Source: Pseudanabaena sp. PCC 7367
Lineage (GTDB): Bacteria > Cyanobacteriota > Cyanobacteriia > Pseudanabaenales > Pseudanabaenaceae
Reading direction: 5' to 3'
Length of the DNA stretch: 64,000 bases
Assembly (NCBI RefSeq): GCF_000317065.1
Contig: NC_019701.1
Location: 62,001-126,000, forward strand
Under the pieces are notes generated by a model that saw only the letters and a list, made by a program, of their open reading frames with translations, was not told the DNA's origin and ran no database searches. Below, in pieces: positions 37,518 through 45,784 of this stretch; within the stretch, counting starts at the first letter, position 1; each line of letters begins with the position of its first letter. Made by a program: the position numbers and the translations under genes.

Positions 37518-39209
37518 ATGGCAATAGGTAATATGTCTACATCAGGATCAACCTCCCAGTCAACCTCTAACTCAACTACTTATTTATCTCAAAGGCCAAT
37601 TAAAGGCGATCGCATTCTCATTTTCGATACTACCCTACGCGATGGGGAGCAGTCTCCTGGCGCTACCCTGAATGTCGAACAAAAACTGGCGATCGCTCAC
37701 CAACTGGCCAGACTGGGTGTAGATATTATAGAGGCAGGTTTCCCCTATGCCAGCCCCGGTGACTTTGAAGCGGTGCAAAAGATTGCTGCTTCGGTGGGCA
37801 CTGAGTCTGGGCCGACTATTTGCGGTCTGGCACGCGCGACCAAGAAAGATATTGATGCGGCGGCCAAAGCGCTCAAACCTGCTGCCAAAGCAAGAATCCA
37901 TACTTTTCTGGCTACCTCGGATATTCATTTGGAATATAAGCTTAAGAAAACCCGCGCCGAAGTTTTGGCGATCGTACCGGAAATGGTGGCCTATGCCAAA
38001 TCCCAGGTCGAAGATGTAGAATTTTCGCCTGAAGATGCGGGGCGTAGTGATCCGGAATTCTTGTATCAAGTTCTGGAAGCCGCGATCGCCGCTGGAGCCA
38101 GCACGATTAATATTCCTGATACAGTCGGCTACACCATGCCCGCTGAGTTTGGCGCTTTGATCAAAGGGATTCACGATAATGTGCCCAACATCGACCAGGC
38201 GATCATTTCCGTGCATGGCCACGATGATCTCGGCGTAGCAGTGGCCAACTTCCTGGAAGCGGTCAAAAATGGCGCAAGGCAGTTGGAATGCACGATCAAT
38301 GGCATCGGCGAGCGGGCTGGTAATGCGGCGCTCGAAGAATTAGTAATGTCGTTGCATGTGCGGCGGCAATATTTCAATCCGTTCCTGGGGCGAGCTGTTG
38401 ATTCGACCGAGCCACTCTGCAACATTGACACCCAGCAAATTTATCAAACCTCGCGGTTGGTATCTAACCTAACTGGCATGTTGGTGCAGCCAAACAAGGC
38501 GATCGTGGGAGCCAATGCCTTTGCCCATGAATCCGGCATTCACCAGGATGGGGTGCTAAAAAATAAGCTCACCTATGAAATTATGGATGCCCAGTCAGTG
38601 GGCTTCAGCAATAATCGGATCGTGTTGGGTAAGCTGTCCGGTCGCCATGCCTTCAGCACCCGCTTAACTGAATTGGGCTATGAACTGTCGGAGCAGGAGT
38701 TAAATCGTGCTTTCTTGCGGTTCAAGGAAGTGGCCGATAAGAAAAAAGACATTACCGATCGAGACCTAGGGGCGATCGTCAGTGATGAAATTCGCTCTTT
38801 CCCCGAATCCTACAAGCTAGAGCATGTCCAGGTTAGTTGTGGCGATCGCGCCATGCCCACCGCCACGGTGACAATTCTGACCCCAGAGGGCAATGAGCTA
38901 ATTGATGCTGCTGTGGGGACTGGCCCCGTGGATGCGGTTTACAAGGCAATCAATCGGGTGGTGGATCTGCCCAATGAGTTGATTGAATTTTCGGTGCAAT
39001 CGGTCACGGCCGGAATCGATGCGTTGGGCGAAGTAACGATTCGACTACGCCACGAAACCGGAGTGTTTTCTGGTCATGCGGCCAACACTGATATTATTGT
39101 TGCTTCGGCGAAAGCCTATATGGCGGCTTTGAATCAACTTTATTATTCACTGGCAAATCAGGAGCAGCGTAAGCATCCCCAAAAAAGTAAAATCAGCAGT
39201 AACGCCTAA
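37518..39209 (+). CDS. leuA: 2-isopropylmalate synthase
   Basis: First committed step of leucine synthesis, condensing acetyl-CoA with 2-ketoisovalerate. The catalytic barrel starts with [16 protein letters not shown]. It holds the metal-binding [15 protein letters not shown] and the [13 protein letters not shown] block. The C-terminal LeuA allosteric domain (about 430-545, [27 protein letters not shown]) mediates leucine feedback. A Ser/Thr-rich N-terminal tail of ~25 residues makes the start unsure: ATG 37518 is used, ATG 37533 is possible. A strong terminator follows at 39231. Confidence 0.96.
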   Translation: MAIGNMSTSGSTSQSTSNSTTYLSQRPIKGDRILIFDTTLRDGEQSPGATLNVEQKLAIAHQLARLGVDIIEAGFPYASPGDFEAVQKIAASVGTESGPTICGLARATKKDIDAAAKALKPAAKARIHTFLATSDIHLEYKLKKTRAEVLAIVPEMVAYAKSQVEDVEFSPEDAGRSDPEFLYQVLEAAIAAGASTINIPDTVGYTMPAEFGALIKGIHDNVPNIDQAIISVHGHDDLGVAVANFLEAVKNGARQLECTINGIGERAGNAALEELVMSLHVRRQYFNPFLGRAVDSTEPLCNIDTQQIYQTSRLVSNLTGMLVQPNKAIVGANAFAHESGIHQDGVLKNKLTYEIMDAQSVGFSNNRIVLGKLSGRHAFSTRLTELGYELSEQELNRAFLRFKEVADKKKDITDRDLGAIVSDEIRSFPESYKLEHVQVSCGDRAMPTATVTILTPEGNELIDAAVGTGPVDAVYKAINRVVDLPNELIEFSVQSVTAGIDALGEVTIRLRHETGVFSGHAANTDIIVASAKAYMAALNQLYYSLANQEQRKHPQKSKISSNA

Positions 39210-39230
39210 TTAATTGAAGCTAATCTGGTT

Positions 39231-39275
39231 AATATCCCCCGACCATTTGTGGGTTTGCGGGGATATTGTTTTTTT
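39231..39275 (+). terminator. Rho-independent terminator of leuA
   Basis: Perfect 9-bp stem AATATCCCC (39231-39239) / GGGGATATT (39259-39267), followed by a T-run to 39275. It sits 22 bp after the leuA stop. Confidence 0.85.
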
Positions 39276-39846
39276 ATGAGTCGATCGGGCGATCGCATCT
39301 CATAGGTAAATCGCAAGGAAGCAGTTTCCTCGGCAAATGTCAGGGAAACTCAACTTCAACCAGGTTTGCTTACCACTTGATTAACTCCTCCCCATCAAAA
39401 TTGAGGCGATCAGTCACCACTGAAATAGAGCGTTATGACTGTTTGAGGGAGTAAGTCACTCAGACGCTTAATTTAAATTGCCTCAAGCCTAACTAAATCA
39501 TCTCTGTGAGAGTCAATCATCGAGTTTTAACCGAAAAAACACCAATTAACTATAATTACAAGTCGATCGGCAAAATTTTTCAGCTTTCAGACAAAAAGCA
39601 ACCATTGAATATTACTCAAACCAAGAAATTTTGATTAAGCACTAGCCTCTTTCTTAAGACATATAGAGTATTTATACCTAAAGAATTAGGAGCGCTGCAA
39701 GCCCTGATATGGTGGCGATTGGAGTTAAAGTTGATTTGGCGATCGCCTTAAGCATCTCAGAGCAATTCGTAAAGTGCCCCCTTTTTTCGGTATCATATGC
39801 ATCAGATACAAATTATTAAGCAGTTATTAAAAAGGGCAATAATTAA
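39276..39846. other. Spacer leuA / gap2
   Basis: About 570 bp. A 62-codon frame at 39266-39454 has no recognisable relatives and begins inside the terminator; I do not call it a gene. The right half is AT-rich and should contain the gap2 promoter and leader. Confidence 0.5.
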
Positions 39847-40860
39847 GTGATTAGGGTAGCAATTAACGGATTTGGACGGATCGGACGCAACTTCCTGAGA
39901 TGTTGGTCAGGCAGAAGCGAAACAAATCTGGAAGTAGTAGCGATTAATGACACTTCCGATCCCAAAACAAACGCCCACTTGCTTAAGTATGACTCGATGC
40001 TAGGCAAGTTTAGTGGTGAAGTAAGTGCAGCCGAAGATGCCATTATTGTCAATGGCAAGACAATTAAAACCACTGCCGATCGTAATCCTGAGAACCTACC
40101 CTGGGCAGCTTTAGGGGTGGATTTGATTATTGAAGCAACTGGTGTATTTAGAGACTATCCTGGTGCTGCCAAGCATATCAAGGCCGGTGCTAAGAAAGTT
40201 TTAATTACTGCGCCTGGGAAGGGTGATGATGTGGGCACCTTTGTGATGGGCGTAAACCATGAGGATTACGAACATAGCAAATATGAGGTGGTCAGTAATG
40301 CTAGCTGTACCACCAACTGCCTTGCGCCAGTGGTCAAGACCTTGAATGATAATTTTGGCATTGTCAAAGGCATGATGACTACCACCCATAGCTATACTGG
40401 TGACCAGAGATTGCTGGATGCTAGCCACCGTGATATTCGTCGCGCCAGAGCCGCCGCGCTTAGCATTGTACCCACCTCTACTGGTGCAGCTAAGGCCGTA
40501 GCATTGGTGATCCCAGAGTTGGCTGGCAAGCTAAACGGGATCGCTTTGCGGGTACCAACCCCGAATGTTTCTGTGGTTGACTTTGTAGCAGAATTTGAAA
40601 AGTCTACCTTTGCTGATGAAGTGAACCAGGTACTCAAGCAAGCTACTGAAACTAACATGAAGGGTTTCATGGCCTATAGCGATGAGGAATTGGTTTCGAT
40701 CGACTATCGCGGTGTGGATGAATCCTCGATCGTGGATGCTTCGCTCACCATGGTGATGGGTGACAACATGGTTAAGGTTGTAGCTTGGTATGACAATGAA
40801 TGGGGCTATAGTCAGCGCGTAGTTGACCTGGCTGAGCTGGTTGCTAAGAAATGGCAATAA
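39847..40860 (+). CDS. gap2: Glyceraldehyde-3-phosphate dehydrogenase, Gap2 type
   Basis: NAD(P)-dependent GAPDH of the photosynthetic (Calvin cycle/gluconeogenic) type. 337 residues starting at GTG 39847, supported by the exact family N-terminus [19 protein letters not shown]. The catalytic Cys is in [12 protein letters not shown] (about residue 153). The block [20 protein letters not shown] has the Ser-His of Gap2/GapA rather than the Pro of glycolytic Gap1, consistent with use of NADPH. The C-terminus lacks the CP12-like tail of plant GapB. Monocistronic here. Confidence 0.96.
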   Translation: MIRVAINGFGRIGRNFLRCWSGRSETNLEVVAINDTSDPKTNAHLLKYDSMLGKFSGEVSAAEDAIIVNGKTIKTTADRNPENLPWAALGVDLIIEATGVFRDYPGAAKHIKAGAKKVLITAPGKGDDVGTFVMGVNHEDYEHSKYEVVSNASCTTNCLAPVVKTLNDNFGIVKGMMTTTHSYTGDQRLLDASHRDIRRARAAALSIVPTSTGAAKAVALVIPELAGKLNGIALRVPTPNVSVVDFVAEFEKSTFADEVNQVLKQATETNMKGFMAYSDEELVSIDYRGVDESSIVDASLTMVMGDNMVKVVAWYDNEWGYSQRVVDLAELVAKKWQ

Positions 40861-41350
40861 TGGCAATAGGGATTTCTAAACTCAGACACTTAAATACTTA
40901 TACTCAAATTATTTAAGTAATTGAGTTGAAAATTCTGGTTTTAGCTCAACTTGACAGACTAATACTGAGCTAATACCGACTAATTCAGAAACAATAATCT
41001 AATCCTGTCTTGGATTTGGTCTACTGATGGCCGATTCAGGCAGGATTTATTTTGTTAGATTAGGTTTAAGTTTGGTATTTTTGGTATTGCATAATTCAGG
41101 GCTAGAAATGTCGTCAACAGAAATATCAAACATATATTTTTTGATGACAGTTGACAGTTTGGATGACAGTTTGATCGATCGCTTAATTGTTAAATCATCT
41201 CCATGTGCAGCGCCTTAAGTTTAGATTGTCACTGATCGGGTTGAGGCCAATCAGCGATCGCCCAATAGCTACAAAGCAAAACATTTAAAACATTTAGAAT
41301 ATTGTAAATAACCGTATTCTCTCTAGACCAACTTTGCCACCTTAAACCCT
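40861..41350. other. Spacer gap2 / tldD
   Basis: 490 bp without a credible gene. A possible weak terminator for gap2 is AATCCTG (41001-41007) pairing with CAGGATT (41041-41047), followed by TATTTTG, with a long loop; this is uncertain. A 63-codon frame at 41027-41218 has no recognisable features. Confidence 0.4.
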
Positions 41351-42706
41351 ATGGAAATTACTAATGCCAAAGATCGCCTCCTAGACCTGGTCGATCGCTA
41401 TCGATCGCAAGTGGATTTTTTTACCATTCGCCTAGAGCGATCGGAGGGCACCAATATTTTTCTGCGCACTGGGAAAACCGAAACCCTCAGCAGCGGGATT
41501 TCATTAGGTGGCCAGGTACGGGCTTGCCATCGGGGCGGTTGGGGATTTGCCAGTTTTAATAATCTCGATGCGCTGGAGCTGCGGCTCAAAGAAGCGATCG
41601 CGGCAGCTAAATGGGTGGGCGAAGATGAGACCCTATTAGCACCCGTAAGTCCTGTGCAGGTAGTGCGATCGCTAATCAAGGAAAATGGCCAAAACGATCC
41701 GCGCCAGATCCCCCTCGATCGTAAAAAAGACCTGTGTGCTCACTATGCTGAACTGCTACAATCTGGTTCTGAGCAAGTGGTTAGTACCATGGTGCGCTAT
41801 GGCGATAGTATCCAGCAGGTGTTGATTGCCACTTCGGAAGGAACCCTGGTCGATCAATCCTGGGCCGATTTTGAAATGCGGTTTGCGGCTACTGCCAAGG
41901 CCAATAATCTAGTCCAAACTGGCCGAGAGACGGTTGGGTCGCGGCGAGATTATGCGGATCTGGAAAACTTAGACACCCAGGTAAAATCTGCAGCCGATCG
42001 CGCTGTAACTGCTTTGTCGTTGCCGATCGTGCAGGGGGGGACTTATCCGGTGGTGATCGATCCGGTGTTGGCTGGGTTATTTGTGCATGAAGCCTTTGGC
42101 CATCTTTCGGAAGCCGATATGGTCTATGAAAACCCGGACTTATTAGAATCAATGACGATCGGGCGGCGATTTGGCTCCGAGGCATTACAAATTTTTGATG
42201 GTGCTGCCCCCCCCGATCACCGTGGTAGCTACTTTTATGATGATGAGGGGGTTCCTGCTGCGTCAACCCAATTAATTAAAGATGGTGTGTTGGTGGGGCG
42301 TTTACATAGCCGGGAAACCGCTGGCAAATTGGCGGAAGCACCCACCGGGAACGCCCGTTGCTTGAATTATCACTACCCACCCCTGGTGCGAATGACCAAC
42401 ACCTGGATCGAACGGGGTAAAACGCCGATCGCTGATTTAAGCAGTGATATCTCAACCGGAGTCTATGCCAAAAATTGGCAGGGTGGCATGACCAATGGCG
42501 AAATGTTTACCTTTACAGCGGGGGAAGCCTGGATGATTCGTGATGGCGAGTTGGCAGAACCAGTGCGCGATGTAACCCTATCCGGAAATGTCTTCCAGAC
42601 CCTGGCGGATATTGAAGCGATCGGTGATGATTTCTTCTGGGATGAGTCGGGTGGCTGCGGGAAGGGTGGCCAGAGTGGGCTTGGCGGTGGGTTGCGGCTC
42701 ACCTAG
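41351..42706 (+). CDS. tldD: TldD/PmbA family metalloprotease subunit (TldD)
   Basis: 451 residues. The zinc motif HEAFGH (HExxxH) lies in PVLAGLFVHEAFGHLSEAD at about residue 250. Further TldD blocks: SYFYDDEGVPA, GNARCLNYHYPPLVRMTNT, GGMTNGEMFTFTAGEAW and LSGNVFQTLADIEAIGDDF. The C-terminus is Gly-rich (CGKGGQSGLGGG). TldD and TldE form a heterodimeric peptidase that matures modified peptides and degrades unfolded peptides; the partner is not in the window. ATG at 41351. Confidence 0.93.
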   Translation: MEITNAKDRLLDLVDRYRSQVDFFTIRLERSEGTNIFLRTGKTETLSSGISLGGQVRACHRGGWGFASFNNLDALELRLKEAIAAAKWVGEDETLLAPVSPVQVVRSLIKENGQNDPRQIPLDRKKDLCAHYAELLQSGSEQVVSTMVRYGDSIQQVLIATSEGTLVDQSWADFEMRFAATAKANNLVQTGRETVGSRRDYADLENLDTQVKSAADRAVTALSLPIVQGGTYPVVIDPVLAGLFVHEAFGHLSEADMVYENPDLLESMTIGRRFGSEALQIFDGAAPPDHRGSYFYDDEGVPAASTQLIKDGVLVGRLHSRETAGKLAEAPTGNARCLNYHYPPLVRMTNTWIERGKTPIADLSSDISTGVYAKNWQGGMTNGEMFTFTAGEAWMIRDGELAEPVRDVTLSGNVFQTLADIEAIGDDFFWDESGGCGKGGQSGLGGGLRLT

Positions 42707-43090
42707 CCTCAGGATTAATAATGTGGTGGTGGGCGGCGACGTGGCGGAATAGCTATAGCTAATGATTGTGGCGATCGCTGTAATACATGCTCATAGGGTT
42801 GCGATCTTTTCAAGCAACCCGCTTTGGCATTTAAACATTATTAGTTATTTATGCCCTTCACCAGCTACTTACTCAAAGTATCAAAAATTCAGACTACCCC
42901 ACATTTAACCCAGTGGTATGATTACACATTGCCAAATGGGTGAGGAATTGCTACACCTACCTTTTTCCCACATTTTCTTAAACCTAATGCTGCGCATAGA
43001 TTCTAGCCTGTTGAGGCTATAGCCCCTATCTACCAACACTTTCCCACAGCTATTTGCAGGGCGATCGCTTAAATTAAAGGCATGGAAGAG

Positions 43091-43332
43091 AAGACATGAA
43101 AAAGACACCAAAAACCAGTCAAGCAGCTTGCAACACTCACTCAGATAGTTCTAAATAGCTGATTTTGCAACCGGCTAAGACATGAAAAAGAACTACTTTC
43201 GGTTACCCAGGTTAATGTAATGGTTTGGACAAGACATGAAAAAGACCACTGGTTGCAAGTTGTTTGATTGCTTAATTAATTGGTTGGTTAATTAACTAAG
43301 CCAATTTCTCGAAAAGAAGACATGAAAAAGAC
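43091..43332 (+). repeat. Four dispersed copies of AAGACATGAAAAAGA(C/A)
   Basis: Copies begin at 43091, 43177, 43231 and 43317. Each includes ATG AAA AAG and is followed by unrelated sequence. The spacings are 86, 54 and 86 nt. The four ATGs open frames of 20, 12, 19 and 8 codons. No other copy was noticed in the window on either strand. Confidence 0.85.
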
Positions 43333-43410
43333 AACTAATCAATCATGATTTATATTTTTATATTTCGTTAATTGATTAACACTCACATTTTATTAATAAA
43401 ATTCTGAGAC

Positions 43411-43444
43411 AGAATACACAGAATACACAGAATACACAGAATAC
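43411..43444. repeat. 9-nt tandem repeat AGAATACAC, nearly four copies
   Basis: Three perfect units (43411-43437) plus AGAATAC. It is in the spacer between tldD and the glycosyltransferase gene, just after an AT-rich stretch. Confidence 0.85.
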
Positions 43445-43620
43445 AAGGTTAGCGATCGCCTAACCAAAACATCAAAAATTTAGCTAATTGCTGATCAGCC
43501 ACCAAGTGGTTATATCTAATTCCCTTAGATTGCCAAATAAATGCAGTGTAATTATTCCCAGCATTTTTAGTGAAGGCCTTAACAGGAATTGATATTGATC
43601 AGCCAAGTTGGGGGGATAGC

Positions 43621-43669
43621 GGGGAGTACAAGCCAAAAAAGGCAAAAAGTGCTCCCCAAATATTTTTTT
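43621..43669 (+). terminator. Hairpin with T-run, + orientation
   Basis: Stem GGGGAGTAC (43621-43629) / GTGCTCCCC (43649-43657) with one G-U pair. The loop contains a small GCC/GGC stem. AAATA and seven T follow. In the minus direction no T-run follows the stem, so it fits a + strand transcript although no conventional + gene lies just upstream. Confidence 0.7.
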
Positions 43670-43694
43670 AGGCTGTATTAAGTATTAAGCCAGC

Positions 43695-44630
43695 TTAGTC
43701 AAAGCGATCGCCCGCAGTGATCGAATCAAAGGTTTCTGCCGCTGCCGCTGCCTTGGCTCGTTCGATCGTACTTAATACTGCTTTGGTCTGGGCATCGCCA
43801 AAATGCTGAAGCTCCAGGAAGTTGGCATTACGAGGCGCAGGCTTGTAGATCTTAAAGGTTTTCATGATCCCCAGGCTGGCGGCGCTTTCCAGGGGGCTAA
43901 AAAAGCTGGTATCTCGATCGAGAAAATATGGCTGCTTTACCCAGGTTTGCATCTGGACTTGATTCAAGAAGAAACAGCCCGAATGGGGATTAAAAGGACG
44001 ATAGAAATTGAGCGGTTGCCCCATAATTCTGGCCTGGATCAATGGTCGATCAAGAGGATCTTGATAGTTGCTACTAAAATTGGGGTGAATGTCGCAATCG
44101 ACATAGGTCTTTTGCAACGGGTTGCCAGTGATTTCCTGGTTGAGACACACTTCATAGCGATTTGGCTGGAGCAAATGTTCATTACTGGTCTGAGCACAAA
44201 ACCAATTTAATTTGGTGAATAGCAACGCATCACTGAGGATTAAATCATCTTCTAAATAGCAATAGTAGTCATACTGCCCTAGGCGATCGCTGAGTACCTG
44301 ATGGCATTCAAAACCCAGTAGCATGGGCTCGGCATGGGTTGAATGATGTTCATATAGTTGGCTGGGGATGGGCAGGCGATCGAGTACATGTTGATCACCC
44401 GTAGTACAAACCACAATATCGATCTCAATATCCTGGCTGCCATTGGCTGGCAAAACCACCAGTTCGTAGTAGCTGGTCACATATTGCGCTTGGCCAAATA
44501 ACTGCTGCAAATTACCAATGCAGTTGGCGATCGCCTGGATGCGCGCTGCTTCCTGCGATTGGCGCTGCGAACCATATTTCCCTTCCCTGGTCGGTGCAAA
44601 ATAGTGGGGGATGGTAAAAAGAATCCGCAT
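43695..44630 (-). CDS. Putative glycosyltransferase (GT-A-like)
   Basis: 311 residues, no signal peptide. The start MRILFTIPHYFAPT and the central YDYYCYLEDDLILSD, with an EDD/DxD-like acidic cluster near residue 125, resemble nucleotide-sugar-dependent GT-A enzymes that use a metal-binding acidic motif. The block FYRPFNPHSGCFFLNQVQM also fits such enzymes. I cannot assign a family or acceptor. It lies 96 bp downstream of the amino-acid ABC ATPase on the same strand. Confidence 0.55.
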   Translation of the reverse strand: MRILFTIPHYFAPTREGKYGSQRQSQEAARIQAIANCIGNLQQLFGQAQYVTSYYELVVLPANGSQDIEIDIVVCTTGDQHVLDRLPIPSQLYEHHSTHAEPMLLGFECHQVLSDRLGQYDYYCYLEDDLILSDALLFTKLNWFCAQTSNEHLLQPNRYEVCLNQEITGNPLQKTYVDCDIHPNFSSNYQDPLDRPLIQARIMGQPLNFYRPFNPHSGCFFLNQVQMQTWVKQPYFLDRDTSFFSPLESAASLGIMKTFKIYKPAPRNANFLELQHFGDAQTKAVLSTIERAKAAAAAETFDSITAGDRFD

Positions 44631-44726
44631 TGATTAGTTTATGCAGTCTAACCGTAGTAGATAGAAATATTGGCTTAATCTAGCTAATTAAATTGATGTT
44701 ATTAGTCATTAATCAACGCTAGCTAG

Positions 44727-45521
44727 CTAAAGAATTTGAGATAGGAACTTGCGAGTACGTTCATGCTTAGGATTCTGGAAAAACTCTTGGGGTTCGGCCA
44801 CTTCCACAATCATCCCATCATCCATCAATACAATCCGATCGGCCACCTCACGGGCAAAGCCAACCTCATGGGTAACCACCACCATCGTCATGCCATCATC
44901 GGCCAAGCCACGCATTACATCCAATACCTCGCGCACCATTTCTGGGTCAAGGGCTGAGGTGGGCTCATCAAATAACATGATTTTGGGCTGCATTGCCAAC
45001 GCCCTGGCGATCGCCACCCGTTGTTGTTGCCCCCCAGAAAGCTGACCGGGAAACTTGCTAGCCTGTGGGAGAATACCAACCCGTTCGAGGAGTTGCAAGG
45101 CGACTTCTTTGGCCTTTGGCTTCTTCCAACCCCTGACCCACATGGGTGCAAGGGTAATATTTTGTAATACGGTCAAATGGGGGAATAAATTAAATTGTTG
45201 GAACACCATGCCCACCTCACGGCGGATCGCATCCACGTTACCCTGGCGATCGCCCAGTTTCATCCCATCGATCGTAATTGTGCCACGCTGGTAATCTTCT
45301 AGGGCATTGAAAGTACGGGCGAAAGTGGACTTACCAGAACCCGACGGCCCCATAATTACTACTACTTCGCCTCGATTCACGGTCAGGCTCACCCCTTGCA
45401 AAACATGAAAACTGCCGTACCATTTATGTACTTCAGTGGCAATTATCATCGGCTCATCCGCTGAAGAATCAGATGCTTCAGTCATCACAGCTTCAGTTTT
45501 ATTTTGCACACTTTCTTGCAT
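44727..45521 (-). CDS. Polar amino-acid ABC transporter ATP-binding protein (GlnQ-like)
   Basis: Cytoplasmic ATPase of a PAAT-family amino acid importer. Walker [18 protein letters not shown]-loop [14 protein letters not shown], signature [19 protein letters not shown], Walker [17 protein letters not shown], switch [13 protein letters not shown], and the typical ending [18 protein letters not shown]. The ATG at 45519-45521 follows a GGAAAAG Shine-Dalgarno-like sequence (264 residues); a longer TTG version is less likely. The first ~25 residues are an unconserved acidic tail. No permease or binding protein is in the window, so this is a separated component. Confidence 0.93.
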   Translation of the reverse strand: MQESVQNKTEAVMTEASDSSADEPMIIATEVHKWYGSFHVLQGVSLTVNRGEVVVIMGPSGSGKSTFARTFNALEDYQRGTITIDGMKLGDRQGNVDAIRREVGMVFQQFNLFPHLTVLQNITLAPMWVRGWKKPKAKEVALQLLERVGILPQASKFPGQLSGGQQQRVAIARALAMQPKIMLFDEPTSALDPEMVREVLDVMRGLADDGMTMVVVTHEVGFAREVADRIVLMDDGMIVEVAEPQEFFQNPKHERTRKFLSQIL

Positions 45522-45784
45522 TCTTTTCCGTCCCAACGATACCCGATCGTAAGCAATAAGTAATAGTGATATAACTATTATCCTGTATTGATAACATGTT
45601 AGATGTCAGATTAGCTGCATTTTTTGCTTAAATTTGTAAACTTACAATAGGTTTGCTATAGATTGATAGGATCAAATCCATGCGCCAAGAAGAAGAATCG
45701 GATTAATTTTAGGTTAATCACGGCTCTGAATCGATGCCAAGCAATCTCAAATAGTCCTTGAATATTCTTAAATTAAATTAATGT

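Larger units (their letters stand above)
42707..43694. other. Gene-poor kilobase with repeats, mini-ORFs and + strand terminator
   Basis: 988 bp with no conventional gene. It holds four 16-nt repeats each opening a tiny ORF (43091-43332), an AT-rich stretch (43345-43410), a 9-nt tandem repeat (43411-43444) and a hairpin terminator in + orientation (43621-43669). An inverted pair TTGCAACC (43165-43172) / GGTTGCAA (43251-43258) encloses copies two and three. The pattern suggests an untranslated or mini-peptide transcript, or an iteron-like site (inference). Confidence 0.6.

Noticed and set aside
39310-39350. AAGGAAGCAG-like word reminiscent of the SRP RNA loop
   Set aside because: The surrounding bases do not form the conserved SRP hairpin; no 4.5S RNA gene is supported.
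39266-39454. 62-codon + frame after leuA
   Set aside because: Begins inside the leuA terminator, lacks a ribosome binding site and has no recognised relatives.
41027-41218. 63-codon + frame between gap2 and tldD
   Set aside because: No Shine-Dalgarno, no domain; lies in a probable 3' untranslated region.
42905-43111. 68-codon minus-strand frame upstream of the repeat array
   Set aside because: No recognisable family; vaguely transposase-like wording but not enough to support a remnant.
43091-43332. CRISPR array
   Set aside because: Repeats are only 16 nt, spacing alternates 86/54/86 nt and there are no cas genes.
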